A stretch of 64,000 nt of DNA from Siphonodentalium dalli (lineage: Eukaryota > Mollusca > Scaphopoda > Gadilida > Siphonodentaliidae), in contig CP136062.1 of the NCBI GenBank assembly GCA_032622095.1, forward strand, positions 2,976,001 to 3,040,000, read 5' to 3'. The notes under the pieces are model-generated. The model made no database searches and was not told the DNA's origin. It saw only the letters and a list, made by a program, of their open reading frames with translations. This document shows, piece after piece, positions 46,510-58,839 of this stretch. Within the stretch, counting starts at the first letter, position 1, and the number at the start of each line of letters is the position of its first letter. The translations under genes and the position numbers were made by a program.

Positions 46510-46980
46510 ATGCAGCGCCTTAACCATCAAATCATTATTGTCTATTCGGGACTAATTAATGTAACTGATTTAGTTTCAAGCTGCTCCACATGGCATACTG
46601 GCAGCTGCCTCGCCATTGATACCCCAGTAGTGGCATATATTAATCTCGCCACAGAACGATTGAAGGATGAATATATAAATAAGTATATTATCAGTGCAGA
46701 CGATCCACACAGTAAACGAAGGCCATACAAACAATTCAAAACCATTTTTCGACTCGAACCATATCTAATACATACAATTTCTACCAAAGACCGTGAACAA
46801 TTATGTAGACTTCGAATCAGCTGTCATTCATTAGAAATAGAAAAAGGCCAGCACAAACGCCCACCGACGCCAGCCAATGATCGGATATTCAAGATGTGCA
46901 ATACTAACTCAGCGGAAGACGAGAAGCATTTTGTTCTCCATTGTATCAAATACGACAAATTGAGAAAAAGGCCTATATGA
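46510..46980 (+). pseudogene. Non-LTR retrotransposon C-terminal fragment (tentative)
   Basis: 156-codon frame. Its second half has the layout of the C-terminal tail of LINE reverse transcriptase proteins in invertebrates: LCRLRISCHSLEIEKG, then a Cys and EDEKHFVLHC with a following YDKLRKR. The first 60 codons run through repeat D and are probably not part of the original protein. No reverse transcriptase catalytic motif is present upstream. Likely a dead, 5'-truncated copy. Confidence 0.5.
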
Positions 46981-47344
46981 ATCACTAAATTTCTAAGGGC
47001 CAGTAGTATCTCAAAATGCATATATATAATGCGAAACGACCAACCAAATACAAGTAATGTGATCAGTCGAGCTTTCAAAGAATTCTTTGAAATGAGAAAA
47101 GAAGCCCGAAGTTGATGAATAAATTAATAATTAATTTCTATTCCACACGATATCATAGGCCTGCATACAGTTTATTTGCATGCTTATATTATTGAGCTCT
47201 ACTAAGTCATTGTATAACTGTAGTATGAATATGTGGAAAGTTTATTATATGAACTATTTATGTGTAAATTATATGTCTTATTATTATGTAATGCATACGG
47301 CTCACATGAGTGTTTTATGCTAATAAATATCATATCATAATTCC
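46981..47344. other. AT-rich spacer
   Basis: No feature recognised except AT-rich sequence around a tattattatgtaatgc stretch. It may be the 3' untranslated part of the LINE fragment before it. Confidence 0.4.
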
Positions 47345-47690
47345 TCGCTGCATTGAAGCAATATTCTGAGGAAGAACGTGGATTGAACCCGATTTATTAC
47401 CTCCACCCAATTTAAAGGTGCTCAATCCGATGCGATGATCCCCATATCATCCGATTCCAACAACAACATTTTTTGAAATGCCGCTTCAGTTGTCATACTG
47501 GCACAATTGTCATGCCTCGCCATTGAGATCACAGTAGTGGCATATCTCGCGGCAATGAAGCAATATTCTGAGGAAGAACGTGGATTCATCCCCGGTTTAT
47601 TTCCTCCACCCAGATTAAAGGTACTTAATCCGATTCGATGGTCCCCATATCATCCGATTCCAACAACAACATTTTTTGAAAAGCCAGATC
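47345..47690. repeat. Direct duplication of about 140 bp, offset about 204
   Basis: 47345-47480 is repeated at about 47547-47684 (gaagcaatattctgaggaag, ccgattccaacaacaacat). Between the copies is a short piece of repeat D (catactggcacaattgtcatgcc). Confidence 0.8.
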
Positions 47691-47691
47691 G

Positions 47692-48009
47692 ATGTTCAAT
47701 AACAACTCGAATTGCGGTGTCTGCAGATCAACGTATCACAAAGAAATTGAACATGTATTATTTACATGTAATGTGCCAGCCATGCATCAATTGAGATACA
47801 GTTTCTGGTCAATCACCATTGACTTCTTTGGGGTAGAATGTTTTATGTTTCTCGATTCACTCTCGCAAAACCATCTATGTAACTTCCTAATCGGCGGCAC
47901 AGCCTTCGTTCCTCCACTCGTTGTCATCAATGCTTGGGGAGATATTCTCACATTCGCCGCGAAATTCATGTACAAAGGATGCCAACTTTTACGAAACAAT
48001 GCCCGTTAA
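47692..48009 (+). pseudogene. Second LINE-like C-terminal fragment (tentative)
   Basis: 105-codon frame with CGVCRSTYHKEIEHVLFTC near its start. The Cys-X2-Cys spacing, then H and C, resembles the zinc-binding tail of non-LTR retrotransposon polyproteins, and a Leu/Phe-rich segment with a basic end follows. No polymerase motifs upstream. The resemblance is to a layout, not a specific family. Confidence 0.4.
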
Positions 48010-48417
48010 GACTATACCCGATTGCTTGCGTGTGCTTGCTGCCTGCCAGAAAAGCAAGTCTTGTTGACATTAAAATGTTTGAGGGTGAAAAGGAGCATGG
48101 CTTAGTGAACATAAGATCAACATCTATACGCATGCGATATACACTTTCCTTATCTAAATGTGATCAAACTCTAATATGGTACATAGACCATACGGCTCAT
48201 ACGGCTGTGATGTAGGGGAATTCAGTGTTGTTACTTTTTGCCGCCATTTTCTATGCTCAAATGTTGTTTGTATATATACTAAATAATGTTTGTAAATACC
48301 ACTCTCACCTTTATGTGTACAAAACGCTCCAATTCGTTTATACAACACATACAATGTATTGATGTATGATCTCCGTTAATGGAGGTTAATACAGAGATAT
48401 AGATATATATATACCAT

Positions 48418-48452
<35 letters not shown>

Positions 48453-49699
48453 CTGTTATTTATAATTTTTTTGTTCAACGAAATTCTGCCAGTTTGTCAA
48501 GTATCTGACACAAAAAGCCACTTGATTTTAGACAATTTAGTCTTCTCGACTCGAATCGTATATGTTTTAACCCCGGAGCCTGAGAAATCTTAATTTGCGA
48601 GCGTTAATTCGGATTGAGTACCTTTAACCGACTGTTGTGTTCAGCCACCCATTATCACGGCATACAAATAAACGACAATGCGAGAAATACTGTATAATTA
48701 TAGTTATGGGTCGGCTGTGTTGTGTTACGCTGGCACAGTATTAATTTTGTCAATAATATTAGTCAGTATGGCATTAACACAATTGATCCTTTCATATTAT
48801 AGCAACCACCCCAGTGGGTGTTTATACCTAAATGCATGTGAATTATGACGTCATATAATTTTTATATAATTTTTATATATTTCTATATACCATGAGAGAA
48901 ATTACCGTGTACGTTTATTTGTTAATTTAACACGTGACTTCCGGGTGGTGACTGCGCAGAATCCAGCAGAAACTACAGGGTGCTCCGATATAACGGAGGA
49001 ATATGCAGACAACAACAACTGATCAAATTCATTCCCAGATTATAGAATGTACCCGACTTTCAAGTTTAGCCTATTCAGTTCTTTCTGAGGATTAATTACA
49101 GCTTTTTCATCTGATAAAAATCATTGGTATATCATTAGCATAATAATTAATTACCCCCCCCCCCCCTGTCAAGCGACCGTCCTGTCAGTGTCATCCGGCT
49201 TACGGCAGTTACTTGATCGGAAATTACTTCCGTATATCCCATAGACCGATAAGGCCTTCACCTTCGCTTCATGGCAAACAATTTTCACAAATGTACGAGT
49301 GTACCTAGATTAATTAATCGCTTGATTTCGTGACAATCGACAGTTACTGCATTAGGCTTCACTGTAAACTGTTACAGACAACAATGATCAAGATTCCAGA
49401 ATCATTCAATCAACCAAAAAGTTCGAAGTTCAAAGAAAGATAAAAAAAATGAAAGAACGAATTCTGTGTTACGTGTAAATTGTGATACTAAAATTGTAGT
49501 ATGTTTCCTAGTTACCATCTTCAACTTCAACTTAAGTTCAAGGAATTGATATCTGATGAGGATTCTTGTGGAGTTGTGAACACAACAGCACAATGCGTGC
49601 TCCTGGAGGCATTTTTCTCCAAATCCAAGATTTTTGTAACGGTACTAGTAGGTCTGTTTGCTTTAAATTAAAAATTAAATTTTGATTATTATTTCATTT
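48010..49699. other. Intergenic, no gene seen
   Basis: AT-rich sequence with a (TA)n tract at about 48419-48450 and a C run near 49156. No frame over 70 codons with recognisable content. Nothing else supported. Confidence 0.6.
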
Positions 49700-50440
49700 A
49701 ATCATTTTTGATCATTTGACAATTTTTCGTGGTCATTCGTTGGTCATCAGTGTCACAGTCAGTGTGTTTGTCGTAATTCGTGTTTGGTTGTCGTTTTTCG
49801 TCCTTGGTAGTTTGTCGTCGTGTTTATTGTTGGTCGTTTGTTTTCATCCTTTGTTCATTTGTGATCAGTCGTGGTTTTTGTGGCAAGTACACCGCAGCCC
49901 AAATGTAGTTAGCCAGTGGAGCCGCGGTGTACAATGTAGTGCATTTCGGCCGCAGTGGCAATGCTAACAGCACCGTGGTCAACTGGAAACTTGTTTTGTC
50001 CGGCAGGGTACATTATATCCCGTAGATTTGGACTAGGATTACCTAAGCACAAACCAGGCGAAAACAAAATACATGTACTGTAGGTTACACATAATTTTGA
50101 AACCTGCATGCCTGGGTCGATGTGTTTGTCATCAAGACATTTTTCGTCATCGATCATTCGACATCGTGTTCATCTTTGGCTGTATGTTTTTCGTCATCAG
50201 TAATTTTTCGTCATCGATTGTTCGACATCGTGTTAGTCGTTGGCCATTTGTTTTTCGTCATCAGTCATTTTTTGTCATCAGTCGGTATTTTTCTTCGTTG
50301 TTGTTTGTTGCCATTTGCCATCGTCATCCTCGCCATTTATCTGTCATTTGCCACCATTCGTCAGCCGGTGGTGTTTTTTCGTTAGTTGTTTTTCATCATC
50401 GGTCATTTGTTAATCGGTTGTTTTTCGGAAATTCTGTCTG
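49700..50440. repeat. Low-complexity T-rich region with ttttcgtcatc repeats
   Basis: The phrase tttttcgtcatcagtcat and relatives recur at about 50190, 50205, 50250, 50265 and beyond, with irregular spacing. A 155-codon frame at 50073-50540 owes its Ser/His/Phe-rich composition to these repeats and is not taken as a gene. Confidence 0.7.
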
Positions 50441-51240
50441 TGTGTGGGACCACTTAACTGCGGTACGGTTAGCATTGCCACCGCAGCTGAAATGCAACTA
50501 CACCGCGGCGCCACCGGCTAACAGTTGGGTCGTGATGTAATTGCCATTCGGCATGGTGTATTTGCCACGGTGTACTTTCATCAAACTGAAAAAAGACAAT
50601 ACAAACCAGAAATCTAACCACGGTGTACATGCCATTCGACCGTGAGGGTACTCTTGGGCTCCAAATAAACATGCATGCACGTTTATTATTTTCTTGGGAA
50701 ATTTCCCCCCTGCACAGTGCTTATTTGGGTCTGCACGTTTATTAATTTTGAGGCTATGAAAATTTAAATCAGCACAAACTCAAGATTTCTATATGATTCT
50801 GATATCAAAATGATGAGTTTACTGATAACTTTATACATGTACATATTCAAGTATATGGCATACCAAAACACCACATGATACATACTATGTTGACTCCTAT
50901 ACTTGATCTGCTATAAAAACAATTTGTTTAACCACAGTTTATGTTTTGCTCAAGAGTCCCCCCTGCACTATTATTTGGGTCTGCACTTTTATTCACTTTC
51001 AATGGAATTTCCCCCCTGCACTATTATTTGGGCCTGCACTTTTATTTGGAGCCCGAGAGTAGTTGCCTTTCGGCCGCAGTGAACTTGCCGTTTGGCCGCA
51101 ATGTACTTGCCGTTCGGCTGCGGTACTCAACTGCAGTTACAAACTCTGACACCGCAGCCGAACAGCAAATACACTGCGGTGCCAATGGATACTTGTTTTG
51201 TCCAGCGGGGTACATGTATTGTATGTCTACTTTGATCCCG
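49885..51240. repeat. Foldback arrangement of a ccgcag-containing repeat
   Basis: A module with caccgcagccgaaatgc-like and tacaccgcgg phrases occurs at about 49889-49990, 50456-50660 and 51060-51200. Part is inverted: tcttgggctccaaataaa (50652) faces tttatttggagcccgaga (51040). The spacer carries two copies of a cccctgcacttttatt phrase. It looks like a small foldback or composite repeat. Confidence 0.6.
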
Positions 51241-51510
51241 GAAATGGGCGGGTCCAATTTCATGAGAGACCATGTCCTTGACCATGACCTCGCTCATATA
51301 CATGTAGGTACATAGAACTTCTGTCTCTGTGTGTTATAGACTTGAAAACTGCCCGACTGATCGGACTAAAATTTTGTATTAATGTACCAAAGGCCTACTT
51401 TGATTCCGGGAACTATATGGGTGGGTCCAATTTCATATGCGACTGTGTCCTTGACTGCGACCTCGATATATACTCATACATTGTACATGTACATGTATAC
51501 CGGTTGGCAA
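51226..51510. repeat. Direct repeat of about 85 bp (ctactttgatcccgg block)
   Basis: 51226-51310 (ctactttgat, gggtccaatttcat, gtccttgac, gacctcg) recurs at about 51396-51480 with scattered changes. It ends in a tacatgtacatgtataccgg stretch next to the foldback element. Confidence 0.7.
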
Positions 51511-51524
51511 CGTTGTTCCCTAAA

Positions 51525-53866
51525 CACTGTCGGATACCCGTTTAGGTTCGGACATTCCATGATGGCGGCGTCCACTTAAGCAAATAGACGGTAAGTGTAT
51601 ATATTGTCTCCAAGCAGCAATCAACGACATCTTTTGGTGATACACCTTGAAACAGTTATGTAGGAATTTGTATGCCCAACACATACGTAACACGCCTTTC
51701 GCATGACATGCATGTGAATTGTTGTATTTGGCGTGTCAAGTCGTCATAATTTTTAGAAATTTTATCGAGGCGGCGAAATGTTCGCTTTTTCGTATTTTTT
51801 TGGCCCTGAGCTCATGCATCCGCAAATTTATTTATTGTTGTGGGTAGATTATGTCACCACACATCTTCGGAATGCAAAACCGGCGATATTGTTATTGTCT
51901 AACTCCGAAAAACGACCTTTGAAAATTTCAAAATGTTCAGGTTCGGATTCGCAACATTCGTGATGATTTTGTTCAGGTTCAGACACAATTTACGTTCAGG
52001 TTCGGACAAATTTGGTTCAGGTTCGGACAATTTTAGTTCAGGTTCGGACGCATCAAAACCTTACATATAAGTGACATGCCGAGGTGCAGTCGCGATCTTA
52101 TTGTGCGTGTTATTAACGAACATGCATTGTTAATTTGTTATATCTAAATATGTCAGCTGAAATTTCCAAATATATGTGGTAAATTCTCCGAATTAATGGG
52201 ATAAAAGCCACAGTTGAATATTCTCGAGCAATATCTACTATAAACCAGCTAGTGGGAATTATTACAATTTACATATGAGCAACAGTGGTATTCTTACTTA
52301 TCTTCTGAAATATCGGGGATACATGGATATTTAATACCTGGTTCTCGATTTTGAACCCCGAGGCGGAACCAAGGGGTTAAAAAAGAGACATCCGGGTATT
52401 AAATCTCCTTGTATCCCACGATGTTGACGGAGCTAACGATTTTGTCCCACATCAATAGCTACAATGTGGTGTGCTTTTTATAGGTTATCAGATACATTCA
52501 CACCAATCAGCACCAATAAGAATAAATCAGTAGCAGACCTATCGATCCTGTTTTAGGTGACGTCAATTAAGCTCAGCGCTGGAACAATGTCACGATTGGT
52601 GAAACTGCTAGTTCAAGGGTAATTCATAACCACGATGTTTCACGTGCTTTTATACGCCCACTGCCAAGCGTTACGGGGACATGGTGCATGATTTAAACGT
52701 GACGTTGTTGTCAATCATATTGTTAGTTACAAACGGTTGTGGGAACAAGCGTTGTTTGTTATATGTTTCCCTATGAAATAGCTGTAATTTTAAATGACAT
52801 ACGATGCGCTCTCTTTCGTCAGGACCTTGGCAGGATAATGGTATATATTGTCTATTTATCAGCAAGTATTTCTGGGCAAATTGTGGGAACAGCTATATAA
52901 TCACATTCATCGTATGAGCAGTCTAACAAAATAGAGTTACTGTTCGTGGCTCGTTTCTGTGTCTGGGAATAGTGTTAATAGAGACCGGGGGTAAATACAT
53001 CATTACATGGCTTGTCGAGGGGGGGGGGTCGCCTCGGGGGATACGAGCCTCTACCGGGGCATACCACACAGTATCCCCCATCAAAAAGCCGTGTAACTTA
53101 TATTATGGACAGTTATCTGCCCATCTATAAGTGCGGCGACCTTCGTGGCATTGTATGTGGACGTGGAGGAGAATCACGTGATCGCATACACCTCACACGC
53201 ATAAAATAAGAAAGTCGGCCAAATTATTCACGAGTGGGCTAAAACCATGCCTCGTGTTCCCCATTTATCGTTTCTTTTACGAATAGATCTTCAAATGCAC
53301 AAACACGCAATAAAAACGCGACTGTACCTCGACGTGTCATTTTTATGCGAAGTTTTTGATGCGTCCGAACCTGAACCAAATTTGTCCGAACCTGAACGGA
53401 AATTGTGTCTGAACCTGAACAAACTCATCGCGAATGTTGCGAATCCGAACCTGAACATTTTGAAATTTTCAAAGGTCGTTTTTCGGAGTTATACAATAAA
53501 AATATCGCCGGTTTTGCATTCCGAAGATGTGTGGTGACCTAATCTACCCACAACAATACATAAATTTGCGGATGCATGAGCCCAGGGCCAGAAAAATACG
53601 ACAAAGCGAACATTTCGCCGCCTCGATAAAATTTCTAAAAATTATAACGACTTGACACGCCCAATACAACAATTCACATGCATGTCATGCGAAAGGCGTG
53701 TTACGTATGTGTTGGGCATACAAATTCCTACATAACTGTTTCAAGGTGTATCACCGAAAGATGTCGTTGATTGCTGCTTGGAGACAATATATACACTTAC
53801 CGTTTATCTGATTAAGTGGGCGCCGCCATCTTGGAATGTCCGAACCTAAACGGGTATCCGACAGTG
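51525..53866. mobile_element. Long-inverted-repeat (foldback-like) DNA transposon, 2342 bp, non-autonomous
   Basis: The ends CACTGTCGGATACC and its complement face each other and are flanked by a 5-bp duplication ctaaa (51520-51524 and 53867-53871). Inverted arms span about 51525-52057 and 53355-53866, over 500 bp each with high similarity. Their inner parts hold a short tandem motif (ttcaggttcggacaa), with different copy number in each arm. The 1.3-kb centre has no transposase frame. It contains a small hairpin at about 52317-52425 (gggatacatggatatttaat against attaaatctccttgtatccc) and a G run near 53022. CAC tips with 5-bp duplications recall the Transib superfamily, but that is only a resemblance. 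Confidence 0.88.
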
Positions 53867-53906
53867 CTAAAGAGCCCGGATGAAGTCAGGCACATCAGCT
53901 AAGTGT

Positions 53907-54533
53907 ACCGGTACAGACTTTCATTTTTGAGGCGCGCGATCGCTCTTGCGCACCATCGCACGGCTAAAACTGAAAACCAGCGAGCGATCGATTGCGCACC
54001 TAGGCCAAATACAGAGAGCGAACCTGATAACGCTATTATCAGTGTCTACCCAGACGAGGTCACACGGTGTGACGTGTCAAATGCACTATCTGTCTGAGAC
54101 TGAATGTTTCGAATCTAAAAATACATTTCTATGTACCGGTATGGCTTATGACGTCACATAAATTCCTCGAACATCAAATCGAGACCACGTGGCCGGGAGA
54201 TGTTGATATTTATTCTGTCAGCTTGGCATCTGAGTATTAAATTGATTCCTTATTAATTATTATGAATTACATTTAAAATAGGAGCATGTAGAATATAAAA
54301 CATAGTGTGTAACATTCACTTGTGCTTATGGATAGTGGATTAAGCAGTGTTAAACCATCAAAGAGATTCACTGGACATCGATCGTGAGTAAACAAATTCC
54401 AATTTACGCGGCATTTATGAATGTATTTCCGCTGTTTATTTTATCTTGATAGAAACCGCGCGCCTGGCCAAAACCCAGCGAGCGGGACTCTGCGCGCCTA
54501 CATTTTCTAAAAATGAAAGTCTGCCGGTATACA
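53907..54533. repeat. Inverted repeat pair (about 35-bp arms) around a 550-bp centre
   Basis: taccggtacagactttcat near 53908 faces atgaaagtctgccggtata near 54508, with GC-rich inner ends (ggcgcgcg and cgcgcct). It may be a small diverged element next to the foldback transposon. Confidence 0.6.
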
Positions 54534-56330
54534 TGTATGTGTACATGTACATATGTACATGTAATAAGTAATAATTTAGAAATAACAGTTACCAAATTAT
54601 GAAAGTTTCCTCAATAATATCCTAATAGTATACATGTAGAATAATGATCATATTAAGAATGCGTTATTTTCCGCAAAACACTTTGTGTGAGCGGAGCGTT
54701 TGTATATATACAGCATGTAAATAGTGAGCGATAAGCAAAACACCGTGGTGATTGATTAGGTTGAGAGTGATTCATGGTGACCCATTCAACACCAAAATCA
54801 GAGATTTAGCTTATTAAATGGCTATACCGGTAATGCGGTATGTTGTAAATAAGTTCATGATTCCACTGAATTGTAGGGGCTAAGAATCATTGCTGCCTTA
54901 TCGTATCGAAAATTTGATATAACCCTTTCTTTACTAAATGGATTCTCCCACCAAGTAAAAAAGAATTTATTTAAATGATCTATTATTCATTCAGAGGGGT
55001 GTTCAGGAAATGCAAGCAGATGACAACAGACTAACAGATAATACATACAAGTACATGTGTAGAAGGATATCTATTAATTGGTTGGACATGTTCAGAAAAG
55101 TTCAACAAACGACTTTATCTGAACACTTCCCACAACATCTACTTGTCAATAAGCATTTAGTAAATGAAGGGTTAATATATGATTCTCAATAGAACTAGAG
55201 GTGTGCGGTCCCCAAGCCTGAATTTAGTGTGGCTCACATTTGCGGAATGAGGTCCCCAGAGGGCTAGCATCACCACATTCACCCTCTGGGAACCTCATTC
55301 CGCTTAGGCCTCTCTGTATGGGAGGCATTGGGTCAGATTCCACAGTTGAAGTTGATGATGTTCAGCCATTAATTACTTTGATTATGCGATTTAACTTGGA
55401 TTAAATTAAATTTTAATTGGAAATACCCATGATCAGTGTGTTGGTGAACTGCTTGGTGAACTTTCAAGCACCGTACATCTATAAAATGGCTTTGTTGATG
55501 TCAAATGATCCAATATTCCCAATATTCAATAAATTGTGACCTACAAAACTTGAAAATATAAGGGTACATGTAACATAACTTGCTGAATGCTGATATAAGC
55601 CCAAGTTTCCAGGAAATGATATGGGGGCCATTGGTTCATTTCTTTCACCTTTCATATGCTTCAGAACAACCAGACAGCCCCCATTTTAGGTTTACTTTAA
55701 AAAGTACCCCCAATAGTCACAAAGGGGTACCCCCCCCCCCCTCACTCAAACCTATCACCTCTGTCCCCCAAAATGTCCCCAAATTAGCCTAATCTAAAGG
55801 CGTGAAATAACGGTGGTATTTCTAACAAAATTTCATATACATGTATATGCAGTGGGGGTCTACTCGGTGTTGAGTGTTTTGCTTATCGCATACTCTTTAC
55901 ATACATGTAGATGTACTGTTTGTTTACATAAGATGACGTTTGCTTACATACAATGTAACACAAAGTACTAACATAACAACATGCTGAAATTAATGTGATA
56001 CATGTATTTATGATTGGTATAAGAACAAGGTTTGTTTATAATATTAATTCTGTTTATGGCGGTTTTAACGGATGTTTTAACAGCTATACCCAGCGCCAAC
56101 ACTTACCCAATCTTTAAAAAGATCCTCATGGACATATATCATAATTTTCTTCAACGTCTGGTGTGACAACCCGCTAATACCTGTAGGACTGTAGACCGTG
56201 AATCATAACCTAACGGCATGTATCGTAAATCCACCGCAGTGACCGTTTCCATACTGCTGTCATTGCCAATTCATTAAAAGCGACACATCACATACATGTA
56301 CATGTATTCATTATTAGCTCAACGACGTCC
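54534..56330. other. Intergenic, one small hairpin
   Basis: No gene seen. The stretch 56000-56115 is repeated in diverged form at 60325-60460 (ctgtttatggcggtttt, ttttaacagc, accaacgcc-like). A C run lies near 55730. Confidence 0.5.
55242..55303. repeat. Hairpin with 22-bp arms
   Basis: gcggaatgaggtccccagag (55242 on) faces cctctgggaacctcattccg (ending 55302). There is one mismatch in 22 and an 18-base loop. It could be a structured RNA or a remnant of a foldback; nothing supports a choice. Confidence 0.8.
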
Positions 56331-56339
56331 ATGTGTGCG

Positions 56340-57640
56340 TGTGTGTGTCCGTCAACAATTTCCTTTGGCGCGGGCTACAGGTCGTACCTTTGGTCTGATC
56401 TTTATCAAATTTGTCATGAATGTTGACATTGACATGTAGATGGGAACAGGTCATTTTGGGTCATTGGCCAAAAAACATGGCGGCTGACAGCCATCTTGGA
56501 TTTCAAAATTAAATCGATTGGCGCGGTCTACATGTCTTACTGTTTGTCTGATCATCATGAAATTTATCATGAATGTTAACGAGTCATTTTGTGGTTGTTC
56601 CACCAAAAAACATGGCTGCCAGCAGCCATCTTTGATTTTACTCTTTGCATGACTAAATCCTTTGGCGCGGGCTACAGGTCGTAGCTTTGGTAGGATCTTC
56701 ATGAAATTTGTCATGGATGTTAACAATGACATGTAGATGGGAACGAGCTGTTTTGTGGTCATTCGGCCAAAATACATCTTGGATTTTACTCTTTGCTTGA
56801 CTAAATCCTTCAGCACAGGCTCTAGGTTGTACATTTGGTCATATCATTATGATATTTGTCATCGCTATTGACATGTAGATGACATTGACATGTAGATGTG
56901 AACGAGTCATTTTGGGGTAGTTTGACCAAAAAACATGGCCACCAGCAGCCATCTTGGATTTTACTCTTTGCATGACTAAATCCTTTGGCACGGGCTACAG
57001 GTCCTTACTTTGGCCAGATCATTATGAAATTTGTCATGAATGTTGATGTTGACATGTGGATGGGAGTGAGTCATTTTGGGGTCATTTGGCTAGAAAACAT
57101 GGCCGGCAGCGGTCATCTTGGATTTAAAAATTCAATACATTAGCACGGGCCACAGGTCGTATCTTTTGTCGGATCATTATTAAATTTATCATGGATGTTA
57201 AAATGGACATGTTGATGGGAAATGAGTAATTTTGGGGTTGTTCGGCCAAAAACATGGCCGCCAGCAGCCATCTTGGATTATACTCTTTGCATGACTAAAT
57301 TCTTTGTCAAGGGCTACAAGTCGAATCTTTGGTCCAATCATCATGAGATTTGTAATGGATGTAAACAATTACATGTAGATGGGAAAAGGTTCATTTTGAA
57401 TTCACCCAAGAAACCTGGTCGCCAGCAGCCATCTTGTATTTTACTCTTTGCACGACTAAATCCTTTGACACGGGCTACAGGTCGTATCTTTTGTCGGATC
57501 ATCATGAAATTTGTGAAGGATGTTAACAATGACATGTAAATAGGAAGGAGTCTTTTTTGTGTCATTTGGCAAAAAAACGATGGCTTTCGCGGCCATCTTG
57601 GATTTTAATCTTTGCATAACTAGGCCTTTCAACTTTCCAC
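56340..57640. repeat. Tandem repeat, about nine units of 145-175 bp
   Basis: Units carry the phrases gcgggctacaggtcgta, ttgtcatgaatgtt, gacatgtagatgggaa, and aacatgg followed by cagccatcttggatttt. The first phrase starts near 56370, 56520, 56664, 56810, 56987, 57140, 57305 and 57468. Units are diverged by roughly 10-25 percent, so the array is old. Repeats with these phrases look familiar from molluscan genomes. Confidence 0.9.
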
Positions 57641-57829
57641 ATTCCTAATCGCTCCATTAACTGTAACACATGAAATTATTCAGTTTCCTCATTGAGCTGC
57701 AGTGTCGTTGACACTTTCATAATTACATTTCAGTCAATTCACATTTACAGCTGCATATACATGTATACCGGTATGTGAACCAATTTCATCATTACAGAAA
57801 TTGCAAATTCATCGTTGATTCCATCATCT

Positions 57830-58260
57830 CAACATTTCATTAAAGTGAGACTTTATGTTCACACATCGATTCATTCAGGCAACATTTTTTGTCCATTTCT
57901 ACACTGGTCATTGCATTGATCGTCTTCAATGGGGATAATCTATAATTATATATGTATATCATTGTTAACTATTAAAGTGACATTTCTCTTCCTCCCAATC
58001 GATATTGCATTAAAATGACGCTTCATATTCATTACACTTCATTCAATAATTTCTGTTTCTACATCACTTATTGCATTGATTGCCTTCAGGTAAGGTAAGC
58101 TATGTCCGACTCAAATATTAAGGTGACGCATCATATTCACTACAATTTATTCAATAATTTTTTTTTCTACATAGTTTACACGTATTGCATTGATTGCCTG
58201 CAGCTAAGGTAATCTATGTCCGACTCAAATAATACAAATATTAGAGGCATTCCATTTCCA
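57830..58260. repeat. Diverged tandem repeat, about three units of 115-150 bp
   Basis: The phrase tattgcattgatygcct and ggtaakctatgtccgactcaaa occur at about 58071-58115 and 58191-58230. A weaker related copy lies at about 57910-57950. cattcaataattt precedes each. Confidence 0.7.
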
Positions 58261-58315
58261 TCCATTAATTCTAAGGAAACTTCTGCTGTGATATATATAT
58301 ATGTATATATACATA

Positions 58316-58836
58316 CAGGGTGCTACATGTGCTACACCACTCGGAGAAATGTCTGTGTCATCACACTAAAATACCATGTTAGAACTTGAATTGATATATT
58401 CGTAATCGTATATAGTCACCAATAGCCGGGTTACTACCGTAGTACCTGACCTTGCCTATCTAGTGAACTATTCAAACCCAACAGGCCTGGTTGATTACAC
58501 TGTGGGATGATGGTTCACTTCCATCCTCAAGCTACTTTTCTTTTCTGACGTGCAGGGGTAGATATGCTTGAGGCCCCACCACAGTTAAATTCGCACCAGG
58601 TTCTCAGCTATTATTATTTTATGTTCGAACTTTACCCATATGTTTGAACTGATCATAACCATGATTTCAATGCTGGGTTTGAATAGTTCACTAGATGGGC
58701 AATGTCCGTTACTACGGTAGTAACCCGGCTATTGGTGACTATATACGATTACGAATATATTAATCCAAGTTCTAGCAAGGTATTTGTGTGACGACACAGA
58801 CATTTCTCCGAGTGGTGTGACACATGCAGTACCCTG
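58316..58836. mobile_element. MITE with about 165-bp inverted repeats and TA target duplication, 521 bp
   Basis: The tips read CAGGGT and ACCCTG, with TA on each side (58314-58315, 58837-58838). The arms (about 58316-58480 and 58675-58836) are similar over phrases such as accactcggagaaatgtctg, tatagtcaccaatagccggg and gtgaactattcaaaccca. The centre is unrelated and has no frame. TA duplications suggest mobilisation by a Tc1/mariner-type transposase. Confidence 0.87.
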
Positions 58837-58839
58837 TAT

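Noticed and set aside
50073..50540. A 155-codon plus-strand frame
   Set aside because: Composition is driven by ttttcgtcatc repeats and there is no recognisable domain.
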